Below are positions 1 to 8,452 of a stretch of 64,000 bases of DNA, one piece after another. Position 1 is the first letter of the stretch; the number at the start of each line of letters is the position of its first letter. Below the pieces are notes generated by a model, which was not told the DNA's origin, did no database searches, and was given only the letters and a program-made list of their open reading frames with translations. The DNA lies in NCBI RefSeq assembly GCF_900104795.1, contig NZ_FNTG01000001.1, positions 2,604,001 to 2,668,000 on the forward strand. Reading direction: 5' to 3'. A program made the position numbers and the translations under genes. The stretch is from Burkholderia sp. WP9. Lineage in GTDB: Bacteria; Pseudomonadota; Gammaproteobacteria; Burkholderiales; Burkholderiaceae.

Positions 1-12
1 GGAGCCTGACCG

Positions 13-1161
13 ATGCGCATCTATGAAAGGTACTTCGCGCGTCAGATCTATCTCACGTTCATCTTTATTCTGTTTGCGTTTTCGGGTCTGTTCTTTTTCT
101 TCGACCTGATCAACGAATTGAATTCGGTCGGGCACGGCAACTACAAGTTTCAGTACGCCGTGTTGCGGGTCGCGTTGCAGACGCCGTCGCGTTTCTACGA
201 AATCATTCCGGTCGCCGCGTTGATCAGCGCGATCTATGTGTTTGCGCAGATGGCGGCGAATTCGGAGTACACGATTTTTCGTGTGTCCGGGCTTGCGACG
301 AATCAGTCGCTGCGCTCGCTGCTGAAGATTGGCATTCCGCTGGTTTTGCTGACTTATCTGATCGGCGAAGTGGTTGGTCCGTACACGGATCAGTTGTCGG
401 AGCGTGTGCGGCTCGAGGCGCTGGGGTCTTCGGTGTCGAGTAATTTCGAGTCGGGCGTGTGGGTGAAAGATACGCTGACGGCGCGCGCGGATGGCGAGCA
501 GGTCACGCGGTTCGTAAACGTCGGCGAATTGAAGCCGGATGCGACGATCAGCAATGTGCGCATCTACGAATTCGATTCGAAATTCCGGCTCTCCAATGTG
601 CGGACCGCGAAAAGTGGCAAGTATCAGCCGCCGGGGCATTGGCAGTTGACTGGCGTGACCGATACGCAATTGATTGATGTGCCCCCTCCTCCGGGGACGC
701 CCGCTGACGCGTTGAATCCGGTTTATCGTGCGAAGGAAGTTGCGGTCCCGGAGTATTCGCTGCGTTCGGAATTGACGCCGCAGATTCTCTCGGTGCTGCT
801 GGTGTCGCCGGATCGGATGTCGATGTTCAATCTGTTCCGGTATATCCAGCATTTGACCGAGAATCACCAGGATACGCAGCGGTATGAAATTGCGTTGTGG
901 CGCAAGCTGCTTTATCCGTTTGCCGTGTTCGTGATGCTGGTTTTGTCATTGCCGTTTGCGTATCTGCATACGCGGGCGGGTGTCGTCGGGATGAAGGTTT
1001 TCGGCGGGATTATGCTGGGGATGAGTTTTCAGCTATTCAACACGTTGTTCTCGCATATCGGCACGTTGAATACCTGGCCTGCGCCTTTGACTGCGGCTAC
1101 GCCTGGGTTGGTTTATCTGGTGCTTGGGTTGGTTGGGTTGAAGTGGGTTGATCGGCATTAG
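13..1161 (+). CDS. lptG: LPS export ABC transporter permease LptG
   Basis: The product is 382 residues and has the YjgP/YjgQ architecture. A group of hydrophobic helices lies near residues 13-33, 60-78 and 100-120, then a long periplasmic beta-rich domain (about 125-290), then three C-terminal helices (about 300-380). LptG pairs with LptF and the ATPase LptB in the inner membrane to pull lipopolysaccharide onto the Lpt bridge. A GGAG ribosome site sits at the very start of the window. A TGA at 7-9 is probably the stop of an upstream lptF, so the two would be nearly contiguous. The length is slightly above the usual 355-365. Family assignment is from remembered sequence character. Confidence 0.93.
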   Translation: MRIYERYFARQIYLTFIFILFAFSGLFFFFDLINELNSVGHGNYKFQYAVLRVALQTPSRFYEIIPVAALISAIYVFAQMAANSEYTIFRVSGLATNQSLRSLLKIGIPLVLLTYLIGEVVGPYTDQLSERVRLEALGSSVSSNFESGVWVKDTLTARADGEQVTRFVNVGELKPDATISNVRIYEFDSKFRLSNVRTAKSGKYQPPGHWQLTGVTDTQLIDVPPPPGTPADALNPVYRAKEVAVPEYSLRSELTPQILSVLLVSPDRMSMFNLFRYIQHLTENHQDTQRYEIALWRKLLYPFAVFVMLVLSLPFAYLHTRAGVVGMKVFGGIMLGMSFQLFNTLFSHIGTLNTWPAPLTAATPGLVYLVLGLVGLKWVDRH

Positions 1162-1172
1162 GAGCGGACGCT

Positions 1173-1544
1173 ATGGCTATGCACGGTATCGTTCTGTTTG
1201 GGCATGGCGCTAGGGATGTGCGGTGGCGGGAGCCGTTTGAGCGGTTGGCTGTCAAGTTGCGGGAGGCTTCTGCTGGCGCACGGCCAGTGGCGTTGGCGTT
1301 TCTTGAGTTGATGGAGCCGGATTTGCCTTCGGCTTTGGGTGAGCTTGTCGCTCAGGGCTGTGATGTGGTTACCGTTGTGCCGGTGTTTTTTGGGCAAGGT
1401 GGGCACGTTAGGCAGGATCTGCCTCTTGTCATTGAGCGATGCCAGGCGTTGCATCCTTCTGTTCTCATTAAATGCGCTGTTGCTGTGGGTGAGAATGAGG
1501 CGGTTTTGGATGCTGTGGCTCAGTATTGTCTGCGGCAGGTTTGA
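1173..1544 (+). CDS. cbiX: Short CbiX-type sirohydrochlorin chelatase
   Basis: This is a single-domain chelatase of 123 residues. The N-terminal strand ends in FGHGARD, whose His is a metal ligand in the CbiX/SirB family, and a second His follows in the FFGQGGHVRQ segment. Full-length CbiX proteins carry two such domains; the short form acts as a dimer. It inserts Co or Fe into sirohydrochlorin, the product that CobA and its dehydrogenase partner make. It starts 11 bases after lptG with GGAG at 1161-1164, so it is probably in the lptFG transcript. Cobalt versus iron specificity cannot be told from sequence. Iron insertion would serve the sulfite reductase encoded further along. Confidence 0.85.
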   Translation: MAMHGIVLFGHGARDVRWREPFERLAVKLREASAGARPVALAFLELMEPDLPSALGELVAQGCDVVTVVPVFFGQGGHVRQDLPLVIERCQALHPSVLIKCAVAVGENEAVLDAVAQYCLRQV

Positions 1545-1578
1545 TTGGGTTTTGGCTGTTTGTCCCTCGTGGGGCGTT

Positions 1579-1773
1579 GGCCTTTCCTTGATTTCTTTGT
1601 GGTCCATTAGCGTTGCCCCTGTGCGGGGCGGCACCTACTTTTCTTTGCCGGCCGCAAAGAAAAGTAGGCAAAAGAAAGCGGCTCACACCGCTAATTCTTA
1701 AGCGGGTCTCTCGCGCAGCCGCGCCAGTGGTGCATCTGGAATCCGCGCCCTCGCACACTCCACTTTCGTGACA
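1579..1773 (+). repeat. Dispersed hairpin repeat, copy 1
   Basis: This is the long form of an intergenic repeat. It holds hairpin A (GCCCCTGTGCGGGGC) and then hairpin B, a perfect 15-bp stem with CCTACTTTTCTTTGC at 1634-1648 and its complement at 1654-1668 around a 5-base loop. A tail with the words AAGCGGGTCTC and GTGGTGCATCTGGAATC follows. The copy at 38185 shares the whole layout, with changed bases on both sides of stem B. It begins just after cbiX in the same direction as that gene. Reading frames across it look spurious. Confidence 0.85.
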
Positions 1774-1843
1774 AGCCCCCCGCGTCAGAATACTTGTCGC
1801 TCCAATACAATCGATGAACCGGGGGCGATGATGAGAAAACGAA

Positions 1844-2317
1844 TTGGCAAAATACGGACAAGCATTCAAGGACAGAGCTGTTGCGCGGTTGCTGCCGCCG
1901 GAGAGCGCGGTTTTGGAAGACGTTGCACGTGAGGTTGGCGTGGGGGTGGGGACGCTGGAGCGCTGGCGCAGTGATGCGCTGTCCAGGCCCGCTCGCGAGC
2001 GGGCCTGGACAGCGGCGGCCCGATTCGACGCCGTGCTGACGACCGCTGCGATGGATGAGGCTGCCAGGAGCGCATGGTGCCGCACCAACGGTGTGTATCC
2101 GCACGAGCTGGCCTCCTGGCGGCAAAGCGCCACGCAGGCGCTGGCCGAGCCCGAGGAGGCGCGTGCCAGCCCGCAGCAGACCCAGCAGGACCGGCGTCGC
2201 ATCAAGGAACTCGAGCGCGAGTTGCGGCGCAAGGACCGTGCGTTGGCTGAGACGGCCGCGTTGCTGGTCCTATCAAAAAAAGTCGCGGCGATCTTCAGCA
2301 CGGGCGAGGACGAATGA
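1844..2317 (+). CDS. IS3-family transposase OrfA
   Basis: The protein has 157 residues. An N-terminal helix-turn-helix (about 5-45, with DVAREVGVGVGTLERWR) should bind the element ends. A C-terminal charged helical stretch (RRIKELERELRRKDRALAE, about 115-135) is the leucine-zipper-like dimerisation region of IS3 OrfA proteins. The start is TTG: the frame is closed by a TGA at 1832-1834 and no ATG lies between. Its end overlaps OrfB by four bases (ATGA). A frameshift site near its end can fuse it to OrfB. Confidence 0.82.
   Translation: MAKYGQAFKDRAVARLLPPESAVLEDVAREVGVGVGTLERWRSDALSRPARERAWTAAARFDAVLTTAAMDEAARSAWCRTNGVYPHELASWRQSATQALAEPEEARASPQQTQQDRRRIKELERELRRKDRALAETAALLVLSKKVAAIFSTGEDE
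2275..2282 (+). promoter_or_regulatory. A7 slippery site for -1 frameshift (OrfAB)
   Basis: A run of seven A followed by G is read in the OrfA frame as tcA AAA AAA G, the A-AAA-AAA slippery heptamer of IS3 elements. A one-base backward slip puts ribosomes in the OrfB frame, and there is no stop codon between the slip site and the OrfB start. A fused OrfAB transposase can therefore be made. The efficiency of the shift is not visible from sequence. Confidence 0.75.
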
Positions 2318-3405
2318 TCGGCCTCGAAGATCGCCAGTCGCTGGCTCATGATATCCACACCGCGCATAAGGCCGGCGCACGGCTGCGCCTGGCCTGCGAC
2401 ACGGCCGGCATCGACGTGCGCACGCTGCAGCGCTGGAATACCGGCGCGGGCCTCGTATCGGGCGATGGCAGGCCCCATGCGGTACGCCCGCAACCGGCAC
2501 ATGCGCTAAGCGCCGCCGAGCGTGCCGAGGTGCTGCGCGTGGCCAACGAGTCGCGCTTCGCCGATATGCCTCCTGCGCGCATCGTGCCCATGCTGGCTGA
2601 TGAAGGCGTGTACATCGCCAGCGAATCCACCTTCGCCCGCGTGCTGCGCGAGCACGGGCAAACCACACATCGGGGCCGGGCCAAAGCACCCAGGGCTGGC
2701 CGACCGCCGACCACGCACATCGCTGGCGCACCACGGGAAGTCTGGTGTTGGGATATGACCTATTTACCCGCTGAGGTCGCCGGTCAATGGTTTTACCTGT
2801 ACCTGATCCTCGATCTGTACAGCCGCAAGATCGTCGGATGGGAGGTGCACGAGCGCGACGATGCCAGCCATGCTGCCCATCTGGTGCGGCGCACAGCGCT
2901 GGCCGAGGGCATCGCTACTCTGGCGGACAAGCCGGTGCTGCACGGAGACAACGGCTCCACGCTCAAGGCCACGACCGTGCTGGCCATGCTTCACTGGCTT
3001 GGCGTGAAGCCCTCGTACTCGCGCCCACGCGTCAGCGACGACAACGCCTTTGCCGAGGCGTTGTTCCGCACGGCCAAGTACCGACCGGAGTTCCCCAACA
3101 CGGGCTTCGCCGATCTCAATGCTGCACGCAACTGGGCAAGCGACTTCGTGCATTGGTACAACTTCGACCACCGTCACAGCAGCATCCGCTACGTCAGTCC
3201 GGCGCAGCGCCATGACGGCGACGATCACGCGATCCTCGCGGCGCGTCACGAGGTGTATGTCCAGGCGCGGGAACGCAACCCGGCACGCTGGTCACGCTCC
3301 ACGCGAGACTGGACGCCAATCGGCGCAGTCACCCTCAATCCGGAGCGCGAGTCAGTCGTCACGATGGCCTCGCACGCCACACTTAAACAGCCTTTGGCTG
3401 CATGA
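2314..3405 (+). CDS. IS3-family transposase OrfB (DDE integrase)
   Basis: The protein has 363 residues with a retroviral-type integrase core. The catalytic triad is visible as D147 in VWCWDMTYL, D212 in LHGDNGS and E248 in DDNAFAEALFR, with 35 residues between the last two as in the IS3 DD(35)E family. A C-terminal HSSIRYVSPAQRH segment is typical of the family. The N-terminal HTH_21-like part covers about residues 60-115. The frame is one base back from OrfA, which fits production as an OrfAB fusion as well as from its own ATG. Confidence 0.9.
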   Translation: MIGLEDRQSLAHDIHTAHKAGARLRLACDTAGIDVRTLQRWNTGAGLVSGDGRPHAVRPQPAHALSAAERAEVLRVANESRFADMPPARIVPMLADEGVYIASESTFARVLREHGQTTHRGRAKAPRAGRPPTTHIAGAPREVWCWDMTYLPAEVAGQWFYLYLILDLYSRKIVGWEVHERDDASHAAHLVRRTALAEGIATLADKPVLHGDNGSTLKATTVLAMLHWLGVKPSYSRPRVSDDNAFAEALFRTAKYRPEFPNTGFADLNAARNWASDFVHWYNFDHRHSSIRYVSPAQRHDGDDHAILAARHEVYVQARERNPARWSRSTRDWTPIGAVTLNPERESVVTMASHATLKQPLAA

Positions 3406-3429
3406 CTGAGGCGACAAGTACCTTGACAC

Positions 3430-3770
3430 GCGCCGCAAGGCGCTCATTCTTCCCGCCTCACGCTCCGCGCTCGTCGGAACGGTCTGCTCAAAACCAGTGA
3501 GATTTTCTGCGGGTGACGGGTGCCGTCGGCTTCGCCTCGGCGAGATACCTTGGAAGACCTCCGGTCGCTACGATTGCCAACGGTCCTAAGCGTGGTCGCG
3601 TCGAGAAGCGTTGGCGCCGAATCAATCCACGTTCCCGGCCAGCGCTCACGTCGCGCAACAGGAATATCAAACAAGTAAGTCTCATACGTTGTGTCTTACG
3701 TCGCATTCGCGGCCCGAGTTTCGCGTTCGGACTTTGAGCCGTAAGCCGTAAGCCGTAAGCCCTTGTCAGG
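3430..3770. other. Intergenic stretch, no gene recognised
   Basis: This stretch lies between the insertion sequence and the small gene at 3771. Frames through it are arginine-rich on both strands with no family character. The only structure I see is the short tandem repeat near its right end. It may be decayed DNA of the same accessory insert. Confidence 0.5.
3737..3761 (+). repeat. AGCCGTA short tandem repeat (3 units)
   Basis: Three exact copies of the 7-base unit AGCCGTA are followed by a partial AGCC. Seven is not a multiple of three, and no convincing coding frame crosses it. It is probably a minor slippage product. Confidence 0.8.
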
Positions 3771-4010
3771 GTGCCGTCGCAGTCAGTGCAAAGGTACATG
3801 CCGGCGGGAAAGACGGAACGAGCCCGGCAATGTGCCGATCTGGCTCGGGAGCTTGTCACCTTTGCAGAAAAATTCAGCCGCGTCGCGGACGCGGAAGACA
3901 TCATGTTCGCGTTGATCGCGACCGACAATCTGATCTTGCTGGACGACGATGCGCGGGCAAAGGTTCTCAAGGCGGCCGACGGATTGCAACCGCAATTACT
4001 GCCTGAGTGA
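3771..4010 (+). CDS. Small hypothetical protein
   Basis: I do not recognise this 79-residue protein. From about residue 10 it reads as regular amphipathic helices (RARQCADLARELVTFAEKF, then EDIMFALIATDNLILLDDDARAKVLKAADGL) with balanced charge, unlike the Arg/Pro-rich shadow frames around it. That suggests a real soluble helical protein. The GTG start at 3771 and the ATG at 3798 (70 residues) are both possible; AAAGG lies only three bases before the ATG. It sits in the accessory insert on the opposite strand to the vgrG module, with a separate promoter expected. Confidence 0.45.
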   Translation: MPSQSVQRYMPAGKTERARQCADLARELVTFAEKFSRVADAEDIMFALIATDNLILLDDDARAKVLKAADGLQPQLLPE

Positions 4011-4291
4011 AGTCGAAGGGCGTTTGATAGAGAGGCGCGATTATTCGCGCCCTGTCTTTCTGGAAAATAGGTAGACGCTGGCCCGCGTGACTTTCAGGCT
4101 CCGCAGGCGGTCAAAGGGAGAAACACCCGCCTGCTCATGCCTGCCCCTGTCGCGGACCAGCGAGCCCATTCAACCACAGTTGCTTTTCAACCAGTGGCGT
4201 TGTGTCGAAATTTGACAATTGACGCGCGCCGCTTCAAATGTTCGTCTCCCACGTTCTCCCGCCGTCTCCTTTGCTCCTATCCTCACAGCCG

Positions 4292-4543
4292 CTAAACCAG
4301 GCTGGAAACAAGAGTGCATCCGCATGTGGCCCGATGACCCTGACGCGCGACGGGCGTACCGTGATCGCGGATTCTCTCGTCACCGTCGAGGATCATGTTC
4401 GGCTCGACGTCGGGGTGCAGCCGGCACTCTATGAGGTCGCCCTTACGGGCGACGGGTCGTCCGGCGTAACGCATGGTTTGAGAGGCGGTGATAACTTTGC
4501 CGCCGTGGTCGGTGGTGTCTCCGAGTCGGATAAGGTCGATCAT
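4292..4543 (-). CDS. PAAR-domain T6SS spike tip protein
   Basis: The 83-residue protein is a single PAAR domain. The diagnostic pieces are GDTTDHGGKVITAS near the start, two PVAR-G-D/H blocks (GRPVARKGD and GTPVARQGH) and the C-terminal CGCTLVSS. PAAR proteins form the metal-bound conical tip on the VgrG trimer of the type VI secretion spike and can carry or recruit effectors. With no extension it is a plain tip. It is the last gene of the module, 32 bases after the putative immunity gene, and presumably caps the VgrG encoded upstream. Confidence 0.88.
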   Translation of the reverse strand: MIDLIRLGDTTDHGGKVITASQTMRYAGRPVARKGDLIECRLHPDVEPNMILDGDERIRDHGTPVARQGHRATCGCTLVSSLV

Positions 4544-4575
4544 TCATTAATTCCCGTTTAAACAAGACTTGAATA

Positions 4576-5085
4576 TTACTTCCGGATATCACGAACGACG
4601 AAATATAAAGATTTTGTTGCAGCATCCAATAAATAGCCACCGCGGACATTTTGAAAATTTCCGCTTCGGCCCAAGCCATCAAAATTAAAACTTACGCAAA
4701 AAAATTCTTTATTATTTCCGCTTGCAATGCTCCACTGCGCCAGTGCTGGATTGAATGGGCCAGGCTTTATTCCGTGACTATCTCCCAGCGGTCGCGCCAT
4801 GGATAGTCGGTAGAGTTTGCCAAGGTATATTAACGCCTGATCTTTTTTATTCTCCGCATAGCCGACATCGGAACCGCGATATTCGAACTTATAGAGTGCA
4901 TCGAAACCATCGACGTATTTATCTTCTCGCGTAATCTCGTCAGCACTGAGACTTACAACTGTTACAGAGGGAACTATCGTTTCCGCCCGTAGGCAACTGT
5001 TCACTAAACTTTCGTTTGGTTGAGCGGCGCAATTCGCGCCGGACACAATGAGACCTGCCAACACAGCGAGAGCAATCCATTTCAT
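4576..5085 (-). CDS. Putative periplasmic immunity protein of the vgrG-linked effector
   Basis: The protein has 169 residues, starting with a clear Sec signal peptide (MKWIALAVLAGLIVSGANCA, cleavage near 20-21). The mature part is small, with NVRGGYLLDAATKSLYFVVRD at the end, and has no family I recognise. Its start codon overlaps the stop of the putative hydrolase gene by four bases (ATGA), so the two are translationally coupled. Export fits protection against a toxin acting on the wall. GC content drops here relative to vgrG, as is common for effector-immunity cassettes. The immunity role is inferred from position, coupling and signal peptide only. Confidence 0.6.
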   Translation of the reverse strand: MKWIALAVLAGLIVSGANCAAQPNESLVNSCLRAETIVPSVTVVSLSADEITREDKYVDGFDALYKFEYRGSDVGYAENKKDQALIYLGKLYRLSMARPLGDSHGIKPGPFNPALAQWSIASGNNKEFFCVSFNFDGLGRSGNFQNVRGGYLLDAATKSLYFVVRDIRK

Positions 5086-5771
5086 TTGTATTCCTTCGCG
5101 CCGGTGGTATCTATGTATTGCTGATTAAATTTCCAGAAAATCGTACCGCCAAGGCCGGCCGTCGAGTCGTAGACATGGTCGTATCGCCCCATTTCATCCT
5201 TTTTAATTGTCACCGTATGCGTTTTTTTATTCTTTATTTTCGTCGTCCTATACAGAATTACGAGCCGAGTCGAATCTTTAATATTGTAAATATTATGACT
5301 CGGATAGGTAATCGCAACTCCCTGTCTCACTTTAAAATGATTTGAGTAATTTTTTTTGATATCGGCACCATCCCAAAAATAAGCGCCATTCGATTTATCC
5401 GGGCCATCAGCCAGTGCATTGCGTGCAGCAGCGATCGCGGCCCGCATGGCAGGGTCGCTGGCTATCTTGTCATTTGTCGCCTTCATCAGCTTGTTGTAGC
5501 GGGCATTACCATCACTGACGACGAATGAAAACGACGGCTCGCCTTTCACAAACGTAGACATGTCGGAATAACCACGGGCGTCGCGTTGTCGTTTAAGCAC
5601 ACTAGCAATAGCCATCATTTCATCGGCATTGTCCTGTAAAGATGCCTCTCCATAAGCCATCGCTGCAAGTAGCCTTGTCTGGGCATCGATTGGTTGCGGC
5701 GAAGCCTGTGCGCTCGGGGATGTGGGTCCATCGGCCGGCGGTGAAGTGCTCAAAGAGTTGGAGTCGGTCAT
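5082..5771 (-). CDS. Putative T6SS effector: SleB-like cell-wall hydrolase
   Basis: The protein has 229 residues. A Ser/Pro-rich N-terminus (about 1-30) precedes a domain like SleB cell-wall hydrolases: LLAAMAYGEAS with the probable catalytic Glu, then AIASVLKRQRDARGY, a Phe-Ser segment (PSFSFVVSDGN), AAIAAARNALADGP and GAYFWDGAD. SleB-type enzymes cut the glycan strands of peptidoglycan. The tail after about residue 150 is Lys/Ile-rich and AT-rich. I start it at the ATG whose last bases overlap the vgrG stop (ATGA). A further upstream ATG at 5804 would add 11 residues inside vgrG. Together with the coupled secreted partner and the PAAR protein it looks like a VgrG-delivered antibacterial effector. 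Activity is not proven. Confidence 0.68.
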   Translation of the reverse strand: MTDSNSLSTSPPADGPTSPSAQASPQPIDAQTRLLAAMAYGEASLQDNADEMMAIASVLKRQRDARGYSDMSTFVKGEPSFSFVVSDGNARYNKLMKATNDKIASDPAMRAAIAAARNALADGPDKSNGAYFWDGADIKKNYSNHFKVRQGVAITYPSHNIYNIKDSTRLVILYRTTKIKNKKTHTVTIKKDEMGRYDHVYDSTAGLGGTIFWKFNQQYIDTTGAKEYK

Positions 5772-8452
5772 GCATCCTTCCCTGCCGAGTCTCGCGCAAT
5801 CCACGTAACAAGTTTCAGGGGAGACTGCCCGAAAAACTTCACCGTTTCACCGTCAGAATATTCACCTTTGTTCGTATGAAGATCGTTCCCATCGCTGTAA
5901 AGGTCGTAGCGGTATCCGTCCACGGGTCCAACTCCGTCGTGCAATAAGCTGAAGCTTTGTTCGATAACTTCTTCATCGGAAGAAGGCAAAGATGGCATAG
6001 GCACCGGCTTTGTATCAGGCCTCAGTACGTCCCACCATGCGCCTTTCGCAAAGATTGGCCCCGGCGACCCGTGGATAATTCCGTCGCCGTTGATCTGGAT
6101 ATACGAGCCACCCGCGCCGATCCACACTTCCTTCGCGGCGGTTATAACAACCCGTCCATTGGTGCTAGTGACCGTCACGTCCTTTAATGCGGCTAGTCCC
6201 ATCTCGTCGCCCTGTGCCTGCATGTCAATCCGGCCTCGGGCCGCCATGAACTTCATGCCGTCCTGGTACGCGAACAGCGAAATCGACCCTCTCACTGAAG
6301 CGTGGTACGAACGCCCTGCGGACAGACTGTAGTCGCGGCCTGCCGTGACTGCGTGATCGTTCATGCTGGCCTGGTGCGTACTATCCGCCGCGGTTGTCGC
6401 GAGGCCCGCTGCACTCGCCAGAAGCAGGTCGGGGCGGTTCATTTCCGGCGACGGATTGTCACGGGTTAGCGTGCCGCCCCTGAGTGCATCGTTCTGTTTT
6501 TTGATTGTTTGCGTTGCATCGCGCTGGTTCGCCCGTGCATCCTGCGCCTTGTGCTGCTGCGCAAGCTGCGCCAGGTCCTCATTCAACTCGCGCGCCTGCG
6601 TGAGTCGCTGCACCGTTTCGCCCATGTCTTTCACTGGCGCCGTGGCCCCCGATCGAGTCTCCGTGGTCAGCAGCAACCCCCTGTTTGCGCGCGCAACGCC
6701 CCATGAGTCCGTCGCCAGTTCCCACCCCTCGCCGCGTTCCTCCTTGCGCCCCTCGTTGCCATCGATGCGCGTGTTATGACCCAGCACAAGGCGCGACTGC
6801 GCGTGATCGCTGCTGACCTGTACCTGGAGTTTGCCGGGCGTGTCGTCGGCGACGATCTGGTTGGCCTGCAATCCGGCGAGGTCGCGCGTGCGTGTGCCGC
6901 TCAGTGCATGATTGGCCGGCAGCTTCCACGGCGGCTGATTGAGCCGGTTGACCATGCGGCCCGCGATATAGGGCTTGTCCGGGTCGCCTTCGTGATAGTT
7001 GATCGTCACTTCGTCGCCGATACGGGGGATGAAGATCGAGCCGAACGACTGACCCTGCCATGACGATGACACACGCACCCAGCAGCTTGCGCGCTCGTCT
7101 CTCGGCCCGTCCACGTCCCACAGATAATTGATCTTTACCCGACCGTATTCATCGACGTAGATAGCCTGATCTTTCGGCCCGACCACGACCGCCGTTTCCG
7201 CGTGGCAGCGCGGCTTCTTCTTCGGTCTGTTCCTGAAGAACCGGTCACGCGGTTGCACCACGAAGTCGGTCACGCATTGGAACGGGTGTTCATCGGGCGA
7301 TCCGGCCGACCTCGTCGCCCCGCTCGCGTTGTGAATATCAATCGTCGTGGACACGACCAGATACCCAGCGTTCAGCTTTGGCACAGGGTGATCCGTGAGG
7401 ACGAATGTCCTGCCTGTTTTCAGGCCGAGCAGGTTACCCCTGCCTCTGAGACGCGAATTGCGCGAGTAAAGCGCATAGGCGCGCACGCCCGCGAGATAGC
7501 GGGCTTCCTCAAGATAACGGTTAGGCTGACCAGTCAGCCCCCTTGCGCCGGCAAGCGGCTGCGAGAAGTCGCCCCAGTGCCGTTCTTCTGCCCGGTACAG
7601 GTCGCCGTATGCGTCGTGATCCTCGACCAGTTGCTGACGTCCACGCGTATAGTCGTAATCGACCACGCTCACCTTCGCGGTCGTGGGGCGGTGCGCCGCC
7701 TTGAAGCTGGAGATATATTCCTCGTCTATGCGGCCCGCGCCTGGCTCCTGATAGCGTATCGAGTCGTAAGCATTCCCGTGGGTCTGATGCAAATGGGGCG
7801 AGTCACACAGTATGAGCCCTTCGTCATCCTCAAAGTAATATAGCCCCCATTCCCGCCAAAGGCGGGTCAGGAAGTCGAAGTCGGATTCCCACAACTGACG
7901 CACGAAGTCGCGTTCCGGGTAACCATCCTTGAGCCGGAACGCGTTCTCCTTCATGCGATACACAACCGGATAGTCGCGCAGCACCTCGGCGGTGATATCC
8001 AGCACGTTCAGATTCTGGAATATGCGGCTGCGCGATGTCTTCGTAGTCAGCCACAGCGCGGGACGTACAACGAGGCGGTAGTACAGGTGCCGGTCATCGA
8101 AGCCGGTCAGCTCGGCCTTGCTGATGATCCCCGAAATTTTCCTCACGCCAGCGCCGACATTGACAGCGCCTCCATAGCTGGCGACCCCGAAGGGCAATCT
8201 ACCCTTGCCATCAAACTCGATCGAGATGGTCGCCTCCTTGCCGGCCAGCTTCTCGGTGGACACATTACTGTCGGGGTCGAGCCGGGTAGCGGTCGGCGTG
8301 TAGGTTGTCGCCATGTCCAGCGTGTACCTGTACAGCTTGCCGAGTGCCTCCGTGCCCCGTAGCCGCACGGGAAACAGCACCGGGCGGCCGCGCTCGACCG
8401 GAAAGGCATCGCAGGACACTTTCAGCGTGCTCCATTCGGTCGGGCTAAACAC
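5768..8452 (-). CDS. vgrG: Type VI secretion spike protein VgrG
   Basis: The protein has 894 residues. The N-terminal gp27-like part (about 1-400) includes VRQLWESDFDFLTRLWREWG and GLYYFEDDEG. An OB-fold gp5-like needle base (about 420-510) carries IYVDEYGRVKINYLWD and IPRIGDEVTINYHEGDPDKP. A DUF2345 beta-helix follows (about 650-810). The C-terminal extension of roughly 75 residues after GAWWDVLRPDTKP has no recognised enzymatic motif and may serve for effector docking. It is the first gene of the four-gene module and overlaps the effector gene. No structural T6SS genes (tssA-M) are in the window, so it is an orphan vgrG dependent on a core cluster elsewhere. Confidence 0.95.
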   Translation of the reverse strand: MFSPTEWSTLKVSCDAFPVERGRPVLFPVRLRGTEALGKLYRYTLDMATTYTPTATRLDPDSNVSTEKLAGKEATISIEFDGKGRLPFGVASYGGAVNVGAGVRKISGIISKAELTGFDDRHLYYRLVVRPALWLTTKTSRSRIFQNLNVLDITAEVLRDYPVVYRMKENAFRLKDGYPERDFVRQLWESDFDFLTRLWREWGLYYFEDDEGLILCDSPHLHQTHGNAYDSIRYQEPGAGRIDEEYISSFKAAHRPTTAKVSVVDYDYTRGRQQLVEDHDAYGDLYRAEERHWGDFSQPLAGARGLTGQPNRYLEEARYLAGVRAYALYSRNSRLRGRGNLLGLKTGRTFVLTDHPVPKLNAGYLVVSTTIDIHNASGATRSAGSPDEHPFQCVTDFVVQPRDRFFRNRPKKKPRCHAETAVVVGPKDQAIYVDEYGRVKINYLWDVDGPRDERASCWVRVSSSWQGQSFGSIFIPRIGDEVTINYHEGDPDKPYIAGRMVNRLNQPPWKLPANHALSGTRTRDLAGLQANQIVADDTPGKLQVQVSSDHAQSRLVLGHNTRIDGNEGRKEERGEGWELATDSWGVARANRGLLLTTETRSGATAPVKDMGETVQRLTQARELNEDLAQLAQQHKAQDARANQRDATQTIKKQNDALRGGTLTRDNPSPEMNRPDLLLASAAGLATTAADSTHQASMNDHAVTAGRDYSLSAGRSYHASVRGSISLFAYQDGMKFMAARGRIDMQAQGDEMGLAALKDVTVTSTNGRVVITAAKEVWIGAGGSYIQINGDGIIHGSPGPIFAKGAWWDVLRPDTKPVPMPSLPSSDEEVIEQSFSLLHDGVGPVDGYRYDLYSDGNDLHTNKGEYSDGETVKFFGQSPLKLVTWIARDSAGKDA

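Larger units (their letters stand above)
1783..3428 (+). mobile_element. IS3-family insertion sequence
   Basis: The element is about 1.65 kb with two overlapping transposase frames. Its imperfect terminal inverted repeats share the perfect core TACTTGTCGC (1791-1800, complement at 3411-3420). The outer parts read CGTCAGAA on the left and TGTCAAGG (complement) on the right, so the right end has the TG expected of IS3 elements and the left has CG. I see no clear 3-4 base target duplication: the flanks share only CG. It lies about 10 bases beyond the recognisable end of the dispersed repeat. Both frames are open, so it may still be active. Confidence 0.8.

Noticed and set aside
1158..2502. Minus-strand frames across the dispersed repeat that give protein-like pieces such as PPRTGATLMD
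   Set aside because: The same peptide appears wherever the hairpin repeat occurs; it is translation of the repeat and not a gene.
3513..3737. A 74-residue plus-strand frame after the IS element
   Set aside because: It is basic, low in conserved character, and lies in what looks like decayed DNA.
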